DNA of 64,000 bases from an uncultured Clostridia bacterium (GCA_934636105.1 CAKTZR010000012.1:32831-96830), one strand, 5' to 3'. Shown: positions 55,773 to 64,000, counted from the first letter of the stretch. Notes: generated by a model not told the origin, from the letters alone. A program made the numbers and translations.

Positions 55773-57230
55773 TCACATCACGCCGGCGGAAAGATTCGCC
55801 AGCAGCGTGATAATCGGGTCAGAGAACAGGCCGCAGAGCACGATGACAACGGCCAGCACCGCGAACGGCAGCTTCATCCGCCAGCCGGGATCGCAGCTGA
55901 CGACCTTCTCCATGCCCTCCAGCGGGCGGAAGTACATCGACAGCGCCGGGCCCATCAGGTAAATGGCCGTCAGCACGGCGGAAATCAGGATCGCCGCCAC
56001 GCCGACCATGCCCATCGTCGTGCCCGTCTCAATCGCCGCCGAACCGATGAGCCACTTGCTCACAAAGCCCGGCAGAAGCGGCGTGCCCATCAGCGAAATT
56101 GCGCCGATGGTGTACGTCGCGCAGGTGAACGGCATGACGCGGGACAAACCGCGCAGATCCTCAATCTGCGTGCGCCCGGTTTTCACCATCACAGCGCCTG
56201 CGCAGAAGAACAGCGTAATCTTAATCAGCGCATGGAAAAGCATGTGCGCCAGCGAGGCCGTCAGGCCGCTCTGCGTCATCAGGCTCGCCGCCAGCACGAT
56301 GTAAGACAGATTCGACACGGTGGAATACGCCAGCCGACGCTTGAAGTGGTGCTCCTTGACCGCCATCGTCGAGCCGTAGACAATCGTCACGCTCGCCAGC
56401 AGCAGCGCGATATTCTGCGCCATCGTGCCGCGCAGCACCTGTGCGCCGAAGCTGAAATACGTCACGCGGATAATCGCGAACACGCCGCTCTTGACGACTG
56501 CGACCGCGTGCAGCAGCGCCGTCACCGGGGTCGGCGCGACGGAAGCCTCCGGCAGCCACGCGTGGAACGGGAAGACCGCCGCTTTCACGCCGAAGCCGAG
56601 GAACGCGCACAGGTAACCCAGCTGCACCATCGCCGGGTGCTCAGCCGCCGCCTGCGCCATCACGCCGCCCATCGTGAACGCGCCGCCGTCGCCGTAGGTC
56701 AGCACCAGCATCACGCCGATGAATGCCAGCGCCGCGCCGAAGAAGGAATAGAGCATGTAGGTGTAGCCCGCGTGCTCGGAAGGCTTCTCGGTGCCGTGCA
56801 TGACCAGCGGCAGCGTGGAGAGCGTCAGGAATTCATAGAAGAAATAGAGCGTCAGAATATTGGCCGCCGTGGAAATGCCCAGCGTCACGCCGTAGGTGAT
56901 GGTATAGAGCGCAAAGAAGTGGTTTTCGCCGCCCTCGTGCTCCATATATTCAAATCCATACAGCGCGGCCAGCGGCCAGAGAAAGGCGACAATCGCCGTA
57001 AACACGCTTCCCACCCCATCGATCGCAAAGCGGATGGGCAGGTTCGGCAGAAGGTAAAACGGCGTATACACCGTTCCCCGCCGATTCAGCAGGCAAAACA
57101 GCACCAGCAGCGACGTAACCACCGTCACCGTCTCCACCAGCACCTGACGCATGCGGTGCCCCACGCCCCTGCCCAGCAGGAGCAGCAGCAGGCCGCACAC
57201 AATCGGAAGAAAAACCGCAAGGCTTAACAT
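55773..57230 (-). CDS. MnhD/MrpD-like proton-conducting subunit (third copy)
   Basis: 485 residues with about 14 predicted helices. Helix 5 Glu in TLYFFYEFLTLSTLPLVMHG and channel Lys in GFGVKAAVFPFHAWLPEASVAPTPVTALLHAV (about 222-254), the classical MrpD/NuoM motif. AYSTVSNLSYIV and HALIKITLFFCAGA follow. It works in the membrane arm of the antiporter complex. Its stop and the frame of the next gene overlap. Confidence 0.92.
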   Translation of the reverse strand: MLSLAVFLPIVCGLLLLLLGRGVGHRMRQVLVETVTVVTSLLVLFCLLNRRGTVYTPFYLLPNLPIRFAIDGVGSVFTAIVAFLWPLAALYGFEYMEHEGGENHFFALYTITYGVTLGISTAANILTLYFFYEFLTLSTLPLVMHGTEKPSEHAGYTYMLYSFFGAALAFIGVMLVLTYGDGGAFTMGGVMAQAAAEHPAMVQLGYLCAFLGFGVKAAVFPFHAWLPEASVAPTPVTALLHAVAVVKSGVFAIIRVTYFSFGAQVLRGTMAQNIALLLASVTIVYGSTMAVKEHHFKRRLAYSTVSNLSYIVLAASLMTQSGLTASLAHMLFHALIKITLFFCAGAVMVKTGRTQIEDLRGLSRVMPFTCATYTIGAISLMGTPLLPGFVSKWLIGSAAIETGTTMGMVGVAAILISAVLTAIYLMGPALSMYFRPLEGMEKVVSCDPGWRMKLPFAVLAVVIVLCGLFSDPIITLLANLSAGVM

Positions 57231-57245
57231 GACTTCTTTTACTCC

Positions 57246-58712
57246 TTATAGCACCGACGCGGCCGCCACGGCAATCGCATTGATGAGCGGCTGGGCAAAC
57301 ACACCGGTCACAACCACGCCGATGGCCAGCAGGATCATCGGCACGGTCATCAGCTTGCTGCCCTCCTTGTTGGTGAGGTCAGCATAATTGTAGTCGCTGC
57401 CGGGGAAGAAGCCGTTGATCGTCACGGGCAGCAGATACGCCGCCGTCAGCAGCGCAGACACAATCAGAATCACCGGGCCGATGACGTCAAAGCCCGCAAG
57501 GCCGGTTTGCAGCGAGCCGGTCGCCAGCTCCCACTTGCTGACAAAGCCGCCCGTCGGCGGAATGCCGATCAGGCCGAGGGAAGCGATCGTCCAGCACCAG
57601 GTGGTAATCGGCATTTCCTTGCCGATGCCGCGCAGGTCGCGGACGTAGGTCTTGCCCGTCTGATGGATGAACGCGCCCGCGCAGAGGAACAGCGCATCCT
57701 TGATGACGGAGTGCGCCACCACGTGCAGCATCGCGCCTTCAAACGCGGTCGGCACCATGCACGCCAGACCAAAGAGCACATAGCTCACCTGGGAAACAGT
57801 GGAATACGCCAGACGCTTTTTAATCAGCGGCTCGCGGTAGGCCAGCATCGAGCCCATGAACACGGTGATGAGCGTCAGGGTCATGAAGCCCTTCTGCACC
57901 CACGTGCCGCGCAGCACATCTGCGCCGACCAGATAATAGATCACGCGCAGCACGGCCAGCACGCCCGCCTTGGTAATCACGCCGGAGAGCACCGCGGAAG
58001 CCGGAGCCGGCGCGACCGGGTGCGCCGTCGGCAGCCAGCCGTGCATCGGGAACATGCCCGCTTTCGTGCCAAAGCCGATAATCACCAGGAAGGTGATGAG
58101 CAGCAGGCCGCTCGGCGCGCTCGCCGCGGCCTCCACGCCGCCCGGCACGAACGTCACCGTGCCCAGATAGTTGCTGAAGAAGAAGATGCCCAGCAGGCCC
58201 AGCATCGCGCCGAAGATGGAGTACACGAGGTATTTGATGCCGGCGGCGACGGCCTGCGGCGTGCGCTCATGAACAACCATCGGCACGGAGAGCAGCGTCA
58301 TCAGCTCGTAGAACACGTACAGCGTCACCATCGAGCCTGCATAGCACTGGCCGATGAGCGCGGAGAGCACGCACATGAAGAACACCTGATACAGGCGCTC
58401 GTTGTCGTCGTGTCCCATGTATTCGCGGGCAAACACGCTGGAAAGCAGCCACATCGTGCTCATCAGCACGGCGAAGATGCAGCCCACCATGTCCACGTTC
58501 ATTTCAATCCGCAGGGTCGGGGTCATGTTCAGCAGCACCATCTTCGTGCCCTGCCCCAAGCACATGATGAGCGTCAGCGCCAGCTCCACCGCCAGCGCCG
58601 CGTTCACCGCCCGGCCGCGCAGCTGCCTGTTTTCCTTGCAGCCGGGCGTCAGAAAGATGACCAGCCCCGCCAGCGCAGGCCAGAAGATCGCCAGAATCAA
58701 CAGAATGTTCAC
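57246..58712 (-). CDS. MnhD/MrpD-like proton-conducting subunit (second copy)
   Basis: 488 residues. Helix 5 Glu in TLYVFYELMTLLSVPMVVHE and channel Lys in GFGTKAGMFPMHGWLPTAHPVAPAPASAVLSG. AYSTVSQVSYVLFGLA and HSVIKDALFLCAGA are the later signature segments. It starts with GTG, with GAGGAGG about 8-9 nt upstream, and lies 21 nt after the first copy. Clearly paralogous to its neighbours. Confidence 0.92.
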   Translation of the reverse strand: MNILLILAIFWPALAGLVIFLTPGCKENRQLRGRAVNAALAVELALTLIMCLGQGTKMVLLNMTPTLRIEMNVDMVGCIFAVLMSTMWLLSSVFAREYMGHDDNERLYQVFFMCVLSALIGQCYAGSMVTLYVFYELMTLLSVPMVVHERTPQAVAAGIKYLVYSIFGAMLGLLGIFFFSNYLGTVTFVPGGVEAAASAPSGLLLITFLVIIGFGTKAGMFPMHGWLPTAHPVAPAPASAVLSGVITKAGVLAVLRVIYYLVGADVLRGTWVQKGFMTLTLITVFMGSMLAYREPLIKKRLAYSTVSQVSYVLFGLACMVPTAFEGAMLHVVAHSVIKDALFLCAGAFIHQTGKTYVRDLRGIGKEMPITTWCWTIASLGLIGIPPTGGFVSKWELATGSLQTGLAGFDVIGPVILIVSALLTAAYLLPVTINGFFPGSDYNYADLTNKEGSKLMTVPMILLAIGVVVTGVFAQPLINAIAVAAASVL

Positions 58713-58733
58713 GGTTGTTTTCCTCCTCGTCTC

Positions 58734-60230
58734 TTATGCAAATCGGGTCAGGCCGTCAAGCAGAGCGCCGAAAATGCCCTGCGCGCAGAAGCTGAGTGTG
58801 AGGTTGAGCGCAATGAAGCCGACAAGACCGATGGCCGCGTAGACGTTGATTTTCACGCGGGCGTTGCGCTCGGGGTGTTCGTGATCCGGGATATACATCT
58901 GCATCGTCGTGCCCAGGAAGTAATACGCGTTGAGCAGCGTGGAAATGGCCAGCGCGCAGAGGGCGATCACCGTGTGCCGTCCGCCCGTCATCACCGCCGC
59001 CTGCGCCATTGTCACCTTGGTGATGAAGACGCTCAGCATCGGCACGCCGACCAGGTTTGCCGCGCCCAGCGTAAACGCCGCCGCCGCCAGCGGGCTGCGG
59101 TAGAAGCCGCCGCGCAGATCCTTGCGCAGATGCGTGTCGCCGGAGGCATGGTCGAGCGTGTGTGCGGAAATGAACAGCATGGATTTCGTCGCCGAGTGGG
59201 CCAGCGTGTGCCACAGCGCGCAGAGGATGCCCAGCTCGTTGCCCAGACCCAGCGCCGCGAAGATGTAGCCAATCTGCGCGACGGAGGAATAGGCCACCAT
59301 CATGCGGGTCGTCTTGGCGCGCATCGCGTTGATGGAACCCGCAATCATGCCGATCGCGCCGAAGACGAACAGCACGTCGCAGATGCCCAGCGAGCGGATC
59401 ACGTCAAAGCCGATCACGCGCACATACACCTTAATCAGCAGGAAGATGTAGCCCTTGGAAACGATGCTGGAGAGCATCGCGGAGCCGCTCGGCGTGCTGT
59501 TGGAATACGCGGCGGGCAGCCACTTGTCAAACGGGAACAGCGCGCACTTCATCGCAAGGCCCACGCTGATGAGGCTGACCACGACCGTCAGCGGCACGTG
59601 ATACTGGCCGCTTTCCGCCAGCGCAACGACGCTCTCGTGGATGTTGACCATCAGCAGATGGCCGGTAATCGTGTAAAGAATGACAATGCCGATGAGGAAC
59701 AGGCTCGAACCGAGCAGGTTCATCATCATGTATCGCACGCCCGCGACCAGCGCGCGCCCGTGCTGGCGCATCATCACCAGTCCCGCCGCGGCCAGCGTGT
59801 TGATTTCAATAAACACGTAGGCGGTGAACAGGTCGTTGGTGTAAACCAGCGCAATCAGCGAAAGCATGGTCAAATCCGTCAGGATACAATAGATATTATA
59901 CTTGGTCGGCTCGATTTCCTTCTCCGATCGGCGCATGCCGCCGAGGAAGGAGAACAGAATGACCAGCAGGAACACCGTCAGCGACACCGTTTCCAGCACG
60001 CCGACGCGGATTTCGTTGCCCCACGGCGCGGGGAAGTGGCCCATCTTGTAAGCGTAGCTGTCGCCCGTCTGCAAGGTGTAAATCATCACGCTCACGGTGA
60101 AGGCCAAATCTGCCGCAATCAGAAACAGCGTCGTGCGCCGCGCGCGCTTGCCGCTCATCACCGAGCTGGCGACCGCGCCCATCAGTGTCAGCAGGATGCT
60201 GAAGAAGGGGAAGTTCTGAACGAACTGCAC
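58734..60230 (-). CDS. MnhD/MrpD-like proton-conducting subunit (first copy, divergent)
   Basis: 498 residues. Helix 5 Glu in TAYVFIEINTLAAAGLVMM and Lys in LAMKCALFPFDKWLPAAYSNSTPSGSAMLSS. AYSSVAQIGYIFAALG and HSATKSMLFISAHTLD are the later signature segments. The pocket differs from the other copies (EINT instead of YEF/YELMT), so its transported ion or role may differ. GTG start with GGAGG 6 nt upstream; one base separates it from the mnhC stop. Confidence 0.9.
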   Translation of the reverse strand: MQFVQNFPFFSILLTLMGAVASSVMSGKRARRTTLFLIAADLAFTVSVMIYTLQTGDSYAYKMGHFPAPWGNEIRVGVLETVSLTVFLLVILFSFLGGMRRSEKEIEPTKYNIYCILTDLTMLSLIALVYTNDLFTAYVFIEINTLAAAGLVMMRQHGRALVAGVRYMMMNLLGSSLFLIGIVILYTITGHLLMVNIHESVVALAESGQYHVPLTVVVSLISVGLAMKCALFPFDKWLPAAYSNSTPSGSAMLSSIVSKGYIFLLIKVYVRVIGFDVIRSLGICDVLFVFGAIGMIAGSINAMRAKTTRMMVAYSSVAQIGYIFAALGLGNELGILCALWHTLAHSATKSMLFISAHTLDHASGDTHLRKDLRGGFYRSPLAAAAFTLGAANLVGVPMLSVFITKVTMAQAAVMTGGRHTVIALCALAISTLLNAYYFLGTTMQMYIPDHEHPERNARVKINVYAAIGLVGFIALNLTLSFCAQGIFGALLDGLTRFA

Positions 60231-60231
60231 G

Positions 60232-60606
60232 TTAGACCTCCTCCTTTCCCGAAAGCGCGATGATTTCGTCGAGGTTCAGCGTGTTGTAGCGATAATACAG
60301 CCGGATGGACAGCGCCAGCATCAGCGCCGACACGCTGACGGAAACGACAATGCCCGTCAGCACCAGGCCGGCCGGAATCGGGTTGATATACGCCTCGACG
60401 GATTGAATGCCATCGACCACAATCGGCACCGTGCGCCCCTTGATATAGCCCTGGGACGCAAGGAACAGATACACGGCGGTATCCATGATATCCATGCCGA
60501 TGATCTTTTTGATGAGGTTCTTGTTCAGCAGCATCGTGGAAAAGCCGATGCAGAACAGGATGACGGAGGCCGTCTCCTCGTAATTGATAAAGAGCTTGCT
60601 CAGCAT
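60232..60606 (-). CDS. mnhC: MnhC/MrpC (NuoK-like) antiporter subunit
   Basis: About 124 residues with three predicted helices (ASVILFCIGFSTMLLNKNLIKKIIGMDIMDTAVYLFL; PIPAGLVLTGIVVSVSVSALMLALSIRLY). The NuoK-type pattern NLIKKIIGMDIMDTAVYLFL and DPLPQALVLTAIVI-like PAGLVLTGIVVSVS are present. The frame stays open far upstream inside mnhB, but GAGAGG stands 7 nt before the ATG at 60606, and the upstream translation looks non-biological. Confidence 0.92.
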   Translation of the reverse strand: MLSKLFINYEETASVILFCIGFSTMLLNKNLIKKIIGMDIMDTAVYLFLASQGYIKGRTVPIVVDGIQSVEAYINPIPAGLVLTGIVVSVSVSALMLALSIRLYYRYNTLNLDEIIALSGKEEV

Positions 60607-60608
60607 CG

Positions 60609-61607
60609 TTACACCTCTCCTTTCCGGAACACCGCATAGAAGGCGTACATCGTGCAGGTGACGATGAGGCCGACGCAGATGTTCAGCACCAGAATCAAGC
60701 CGCTGGAGAGGATCGCGCCCGGCGTGCCGAGCGGGATGATGCTGTGGATGTCGTTCGCGCCGGTATAGAACGAATAGCACTTGCTGGCCGCATAGGTGAG
60801 CAGCGAGCAGAGCACCACGCGCTGATACGTTTTATAGGTGAAGAACCGGCGGATATCCTTGAAGCCGAACGCCGTGACGTAGATCATCAGGCCCGCGCCC
60901 ATGATGGCGCCGCCGGAGAAGCCGCCGCCCGGCGACAGATGGCCGTTCAGCACGACGTATATGCCCAGCAGAATGACAATCGGAGTCAGGATTTTGGCGG
61001 TCATCTGCAGAATCGCGTCGTGGCGCGGCTCGTAGAAGTTATCCGCGTGCGGCGCTTCCTTCATCGTGCGCGCCAGCTGGCTGTATTTTTCGCTCTCCGG
61101 GTCCAGACGAAGCAGGAAAAGCACCACCATCGCTGCCGTAAAGAGCACCGTGGATTCGCCCAGCGTATCAAACGCGCGGTAATCCAAAATCATGCCGGTG
61201 ACGATGTTGACAGCGCCCGTTTCCTGCAAGCCCTTTTCGATGTAGCGGGCGGAAACCTCGTTGTTGATCGGGTGATCCGGGCTGCCAAAGCTGGGCAGAT
61301 TCATCACCGTGAACATCAGCAGCGCGATCATCGTCACGCAGATGAGCACGCACAGCACGCAGTACACGCCGCGCGAAACCTTGCTCACATTGCGGTTGTT
61401 CCACGCCCGCATGCGCGCGGCGATTTCTTCTTCCTCCTGCCGCTCGCGCTCCAGGCGCATGCGGCGGGCGATGTCTTCCTCGGTTTCGTGCGCTTCGGAC
61501 GGGATCTCCTGCGTGCGCACCATGTCGCGCTCGAGCGCGTCGTTTTCAAAGTCGATGATCTCGGCCGTGCGGCGCTTGAGCTTTGCAAACCATTCAGGCG
61601 TTGCCAT
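60609..61607 (-). CDS. mnhB: MbhE-MnhB fusion-type antiporter subunit
   Basis: About 332 residues. A charged cytoplasmic N-terminus (about 1-75, Glu/Arg-rich LERERQEEEEIAARM) precedes an MbhE-like helix pair (SRGVYCVLCVLICVTMIALLM ... IEKGLQETGAVNIVTGMILDYRAFDTLGE). The MnhB domain follows (LQMTAKILTPIVILLGIYVVLNGHLSPGGGFSGGAIMGAGLM), with the conserved PGGGF. In standard Mrp these parts are the MrpA C-terminus and MrpB. The ATG at 61607 has GGAGG 8 nt upstream and overlaps the preceding gene by 14 nt. The long charged N-terminus is unusual. Confidence 0.88.
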   Translation of the reverse strand: MATPEWFAKLKRRTAEIIDFENDALERDMVRTQEIPSEAHETEEDIARRMRLERERQEEEEIAARMRAWNNRNVSKVSRGVYCVLCVLICVTMIALLMFTVMNLPSFGSPDHPINNEVSARYIEKGLQETGAVNIVTGMILDYRAFDTLGESTVLFTAAMVVLFLLRLDPESEKYSQLARTMKEAPHADNFYEPRHDAILQMTAKILTPIVILLGIYVVLNGHLSPGGGFSGGAIMGAGLMIYVTAFGFKDIRRFFTYKTYQRVVLCSLLTYAASKCYSFYTGANDIHSIIPLGTPGAILSSGLILVLNICVGLIVTCTMYAFYAVFRKGEV

Positions 61608-61899
61608 TGTCCGCACCTCCGTCCTTCTCCTGCTGCTCATGGGCGCGGCGCACTTCGTTGCGCGCGTCGATGGCGTGAATCTTCTTGAGGGTCAGGAAGA
61701 ACAGCAGGCTGGTGATGCCCGCGCCGACCGCCGCCTCCGTGATCGCCAAATCCGGCGATTCGAGCGTAATCCAGATGATTGACATAATCATCGAGTAGCC
61801 CATGTAGATGATGACGCTGGTCAGCAGATTGCGCGTCAGGCACACGGCAATCGCGCACACAATCAGAAAAATCAGCATCATTTGCGTCACAATCGTCAT
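61594..61899 (-). CDS. MbhD/DUF4040-type antiporter subunit
   Basis: 101 residues with three predicted helices. The DUF4040 core reads ESPDLAITEAAVGAGITSLLFFLTL (about 47-71), as in the C-terminal part of MrpA and in MbhD. The hydrophilic tail is DARNEVRRAHEQQEKDGG. The ATG overlaps the mnhG stop. In this lineage MrpA is therefore split, with this part as a separate gene. Confidence 0.9.
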   Translation of the reverse strand: MTIVTQMMLIFLIVCAIAVCLTRNLLTSVIIYMGYSMIMSIIWITLESPDLAITEAAVGAGITSLLFFLTLKKIHAIDARNEVRRAHEQQEKDGGADNGNA

Positions 61900-62267
61900 G
61901 CCTGTTCCTCCTCCGCGTGCGCGGCCTCCTCGCGTTCCTGCGCCAGGGATTTTTCATGCACGTTCATATACTGTCCGCGGTCCTCGTTGGTCTCCACCTC
62001 AAGCCGGCAGAGCAGATGGCTCGCCACCGGGGAAGCCAGCCACAGGAACACGACCACCAGCAGGATTTTCAGCGCCGTGAAGAAATCCGGCGCGCTGATG
62101 GCCAGACCGATCAGGCAGAAGCTCACGCCCAGCGTGTCGTTGAGCGCGGCCGCGTGCATGCGGTTGGCGGCATACTTGAGTTTGAACACGCCGTATACGC
62201 CGACGCAGCAGACAAACAGACCGACCAGCATGAACGCCGCCGTCAGAATAAACCGAATCACGCTCAC
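61896..62267 (-). CDS. mnhG: MnhG/MrpG antiporter subunit
   Basis: 123 residues with three predicted helices. FMLVGLFVCCVGVYGVFKLKYAANRMHAAALNDTLGVSFCLIGLAI carries the MnhG signature (one helix, then a basic loop with R-x-H). The acidic tail ends EEAAHAEEEQA. GTG start overlapping the mnhF stop (GTGA). Confidence 0.93.
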   Translation of the reverse strand: MSVIRFILTAAFMLVGLFVCCVGVYGVFKLKYAANRMHAAALNDTLGVSFCLIGLAISAPDFFTALKILLVVVFLWLASPVASHLLCRLEVETNEDRGQYMNVHEKSLAQEREEAAHAEEEQA

Positions 62268-62632
62268 TGCCGCTCACCTGCCTTTTCGCTCTCCGCAAGG
62301 TTTTCCACCGGGTTATCGCTCTTGGCGCCGAGCAGCTCCTGCTCGTGCTTGCGCTCGCGGTAAATGCCCGTGTAGACCTTGCACAGCACCACCACGGACA
62401 GGAAGCTGATCATTGCGTAAATCAGCGCGATATCCGCCAGATACGCTTCGCCCAAATGCACGACGAACACCACCACCATGATGATGGTCAGCGTGCCGAT
62501 CATGTTGACGGCCATAACGCGGTCGGAAATGCGCGGGCCGAGAATGCAGCGCACCAGGCACACCAGCGCCAGCAGCACCAGCACCGCCATGGAGCCGATG
62601 GTCAGCACATCATAGCAGGTCTCAATGCTCAT
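62264..62632 (-). CDS. mnhF: MnhF/MrpF antiporter subunit
   Basis: About 122 residues with three predicted helices. RCILGPRISDRVMAVNMIGT (about 28-47) is the MrpF signature, followed by DIALIYAMISFLSVVVLCKVY. The charged C-terminal tail (about 40 residues) is longer than usual. The ATG at 62632 has AAGGAGG 7 nt upstream and overlaps the mnhE stop by 11 nt. Confidence 0.93.
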   Translation of the reverse strand: MSIETCYDVLTIGSMAVLVLLALVCLVRCILGPRISDRVMAVNMIGTLTIIMVVVFVVHLGEAYLADIALIYAMISFLSVVVLCKVYTGIYRERKHEQELLGAKSDNPVENLAESEKAGERQ

Positions 62633-63224
62633 GCTCTTCCTCCTTCGCCGCGTCCTGCGCGCTTTCGTTTTCCGCCGCAGGCGCTTCATTTTCCATGGCA
62701 GGCGCTTTTTCTTTCTCGTCCTCCGGCTGAACCTCGCCGGTCACGGAGTCGGCCATGAATTGCTGTTTCTGCTCCATCTGCGTGAGCTTTTCCACAAAAA
62801 CGCCGTTGTCCAGCCCGTCCACCATCGCCGCATCGAGGCAATGCACCAGATAATGGTCGCCCTCCAGCTGGCAGGTGATCGTGCCCGGCGTCAGCGTGAT
62901 GGAATCGGCCAGCGCGACGCGGTGGCGCACTTCCTTCAGCCCGCTCTCAAAATGCACGAGCTGGGGCTGCGGCTCAAAGTTTTTGGCCAGAATCATCTTC
63001 ATGACCGTGACATTGGCCTTGAAAATCTCCGCCAGCAGCGTCGCCCCGTAGCGAATCGTGGTGGGGAGTCTGCGCAGATAGCGGATATCCTTCTTCAGGC
63101 CGTAGCCCATGAATCGGCAGCTGAACGCATACAGCACGGCGGCGAAAATCACGCCGAACACGCCGATTTCCGTGGTCCACTTGCCGTTGAGAATCACCCA
63201 CAGCGCAAAATAGACGATGAACAT
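62622..63224 (-). CDS. mnhE: MnhE/MrpE antiporter subunit
   Basis: About 200 residues. Two N-terminal helices (FIVYFALWVILNG; IGVFGVIFAAVLYAFSC) precede the MrpE domain (EIFKANVTVMKMILAKN, then SITLTPGTITCQLEGDHYLVHCLDA). The Glu/Ala-rich C-terminal tail (about 160-200, EDEKEKAPAMENEAPAAENE) is an addition. GGAGG precedes the ATG at 63224. First gene of the ten-gene operon. Confidence 0.93.
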   Translation of the reverse strand: MFIVYFALWVILNGKWTTEIGVFGVIFAAVLYAFSCRFMGYGLKKDIRYLRRLPTTIRYGATLLAEIFKANVTVMKMILAKNFEPQPQLVHFESGLKEVRHRVALADSITLTPGTITCQLEGDHYLVHCLDAAMVDGLDNGVFVEKLTQMEQKQQFMADSVTGEVQPEDEKEKAPAMENEAPAAENESAQDAAKEEEHEH

Positions 63225-63325
63225 GCAAATCCTCCATTCACCCATATACCCAACAAAGCAGCCCGCCTCCGGCAAGGAAACAGGCCGCTTTTCCACGGGC
63301 GCAGCGCCCGTCGGTGTATGTGCTT

Positions 63326-63354
63326 ATTGTAATCGGGTCAGTGTATCTTGTCAA
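63326..63354 (-). promoter_or_regulatory. Promoter of the ten-gene Mrp-like operon
   Basis: Minus strand TTGACA (63349-63354), 17-nt spacer, TACAAT (63326-63331). The ~95-nt leader contains a hairpin ACGGGCG-CTG-CGCCCGT (about 63296-63313). The stretch from here to the divergent gene at 63534 is AT-rich with no other clear feature. Confidence 0.87.
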
Positions 63355-63533
63355 CCGCTATGCAGCCGATTTTCCGCCCTTAAATATGTAAGAATCTGGC
63401 TTATACCGTACAGATTTCTTAATGCGCGTTTTTATACAAAAATCCAATAAAATTGTATATACGTTTGGGGTTCTGCCGCGGGGCGCTTTTGCATATGCTC
63501 TTTCAGATTCAAATTGAAAGGGAGGGCTGCCCC

Positions 63534-63935
63534 TTGATCGCCAGGACAGAGACACATACCGATCGCGAGCGCATTCTCGCACTTCTTTCCCCGCGCAGCA
63601 CGGACGCGTGCGTGCGCCAGGTTTTCGCCGACATCGACGAAATCAACCGCCTGATGGAGTATTACTCCTTCCGAACGCCCCAGCTGGCCGACCGCTTTGC
63701 CGACCTGCTGGAAAGCCGCTACCGCTACGAGATTTTCGCCATCTACGGCCCGTCGCTTCTGCTGCGCAAGAGCAGCGACAGCAGTTATCTTCGGCTGGAT
63801 CAGCTGCTCTCCTCGCTGATTCGCGTTGCCATCCTGCGCCTATGCTGCGAGGGCATTTATTCGCTCACCTCCTCGCAGATCGCCAGCAGCGACGGGCTGC
63901 TCTACCTCGCCCTGCAAAAGCAGATGGCGGGGTAA
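63534..63935 (+). CDS. Hypothetical protein, divergent from the antiporter operon
   Basis: 133 residues, not recognised. The TTG start at 63534 is chosen because GGGAGGG lies about 7 nt upstream; the frame is open earlier but without a site. The protein is predicted helical and soluble (TDRERILALLSPRSTDACVR, LADRFADLLESRYRYEIFAI, LRLDQLLSSLIRVAILRLCC), with no motif that I know. It could be a small regulatory or adaptor protein. The gene is followed by a family B repeat at the window edge. Confidence 0.6.
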   Translation: MIARTETHTDRERILALLSPRSTDACVRQVFADIDEINRLMEYYSFRTPQLADRFADLLESRYRYEIFAIYGPSLLLRKSSDSSYLRLDQLLSSLIRVAILRLCCEGIYSLTSSQIASSDGLLYLALQKQMAG

Positions 63936-63951
63936 AGGTAAAGAGGAAACG

Positions 63952-64000
63952 ATTGGGGCGCTGCCCCAAACCCCGGCAGGGGACTAAATTCCCAGCACCC
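63952..64000. repeat. Family B palindromic repeat, copy 2 (runs to window edge)
   Basis: TTGGGGCGCTGCCCCAA hairpin, then ACCCCGGCAGGGGACT and AATTCCC. It matches the arrangement of the copy at 51905-51952 (hairpin, AAACCC(C)G, G-rich stem). It follows the stop of the hypothetical gene by about 16 nt. Confidence 0.7.

Noticed and set aside
57507..60263. 918-codon open frame on the plus strand, and similar long frames at 53596-55962 and 19888-22035
   Set aside because: They lie antisense to clear MnhD, NuoL-like and TRAP genes. Their translations are rich in His, Arg and Gln, as expected for the complement of GC-rich hydrophobic coding DNA.
60607..60780. N-terminal extension of mnhC
   Set aside because: The upstream part overlaps mnhB in another frame and reads as His/Arg-rich noise. 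A good ribosome binding site marks the start at 60606.

Overview
The window reads like part of a chromosome from a high-GC gut-type Clostridia/Firmicutes bacterium. The supporting evidence is the L21-Prp-L27 locus with an L27 that carries a Prp-cleavable N-terminus, strong AGGAGG ribosome binding sites, sigma-A promoters with 17-nt spacers, and many carbohydrate-acid and ABC import systems. I cannot name a species. I see no phage, transposase or CRISPR array. The accessory DNA consists of two families of short palindromic repeats, a decayed oxidoreductase fragment and some AT-richer genes.

Layout. 1-2.4 kb: ribosomal protein locus with an L21-type leader, then an AAA_14/DUF4143 ATPase behind a perfect 15+1+15 palindrome. 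2.4-7.4 kb: deoC, a sugar-isomerase-like TIM barrel, an acetyltransferase, a secreted PIG-L deacetylase and a PPi-type phosphofructokinase. 7.4-17.5 kb: a LacI-controlled uronic-acid polysaccharide operon (ABC sugar importer, heparinase II/III-like lyase, DUF2264, GH88, galactose-binding-like protein). Its promoter is flanked by two operators exactly 180 bp apart. 17.6-19.8 kb: transaldolase-like aldolase, an orphan membrane protein, tRNA-Ala(CGC) and a remnant of a flavoprotein.

19.8-30.7 kb holds the most unusual locus. A TRAP transporter operon (dctP-dctQ-dctM plus an esterase) is divergent from two overlapping CdaR/PucR-type regulators, followed by a LarA-family racemase, a type II glycerate kinase and an AEC carrier. 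The first regulator is a single 690-residue chain. It has a CdaR-like sensor and HTH at the N-terminal half and a complete DctP-type solute-binding domain at the C-terminal half, with no signal peptide. It looks like a cytoplasmic one-component regulator that has captured the ligand-binding fold of the transporter it sits beside. The enzymes suggest that the ligand is a 2-hydroxy acid such as glycerate.

30.7-50.1 kb: a MacAB-like efflux set with two membrane-fusion proteins, a YtrA-type GntR/ABC operon with a clear operator, a TlpA-like thioredoxin, a BMP/nucleoside-type ABC importer (DUF3798 binding protein; one permease has a ~225-residue extracytoplasmic insert) and a five-gene peptide (Opp) importer. 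50.1-53.5 kb: a sigma-factor-like protein with a C-terminal membrane anchor, small membrane protein and GNAT genes, and a MATE exporter. 53.6-63.2 kb: a ten-gene Mrp/Mbh-like cation/proton antiporter operon with four antiporter-type subunits. The window ends with an unassigned protein and a palindromic repeat.

Recurring themes. Each of the four transport operons places a stem-loop with a U-tract directly after its binding-protein gene, which should give more binding protein than permease. None of the binding proteins has a convincing lipobox.
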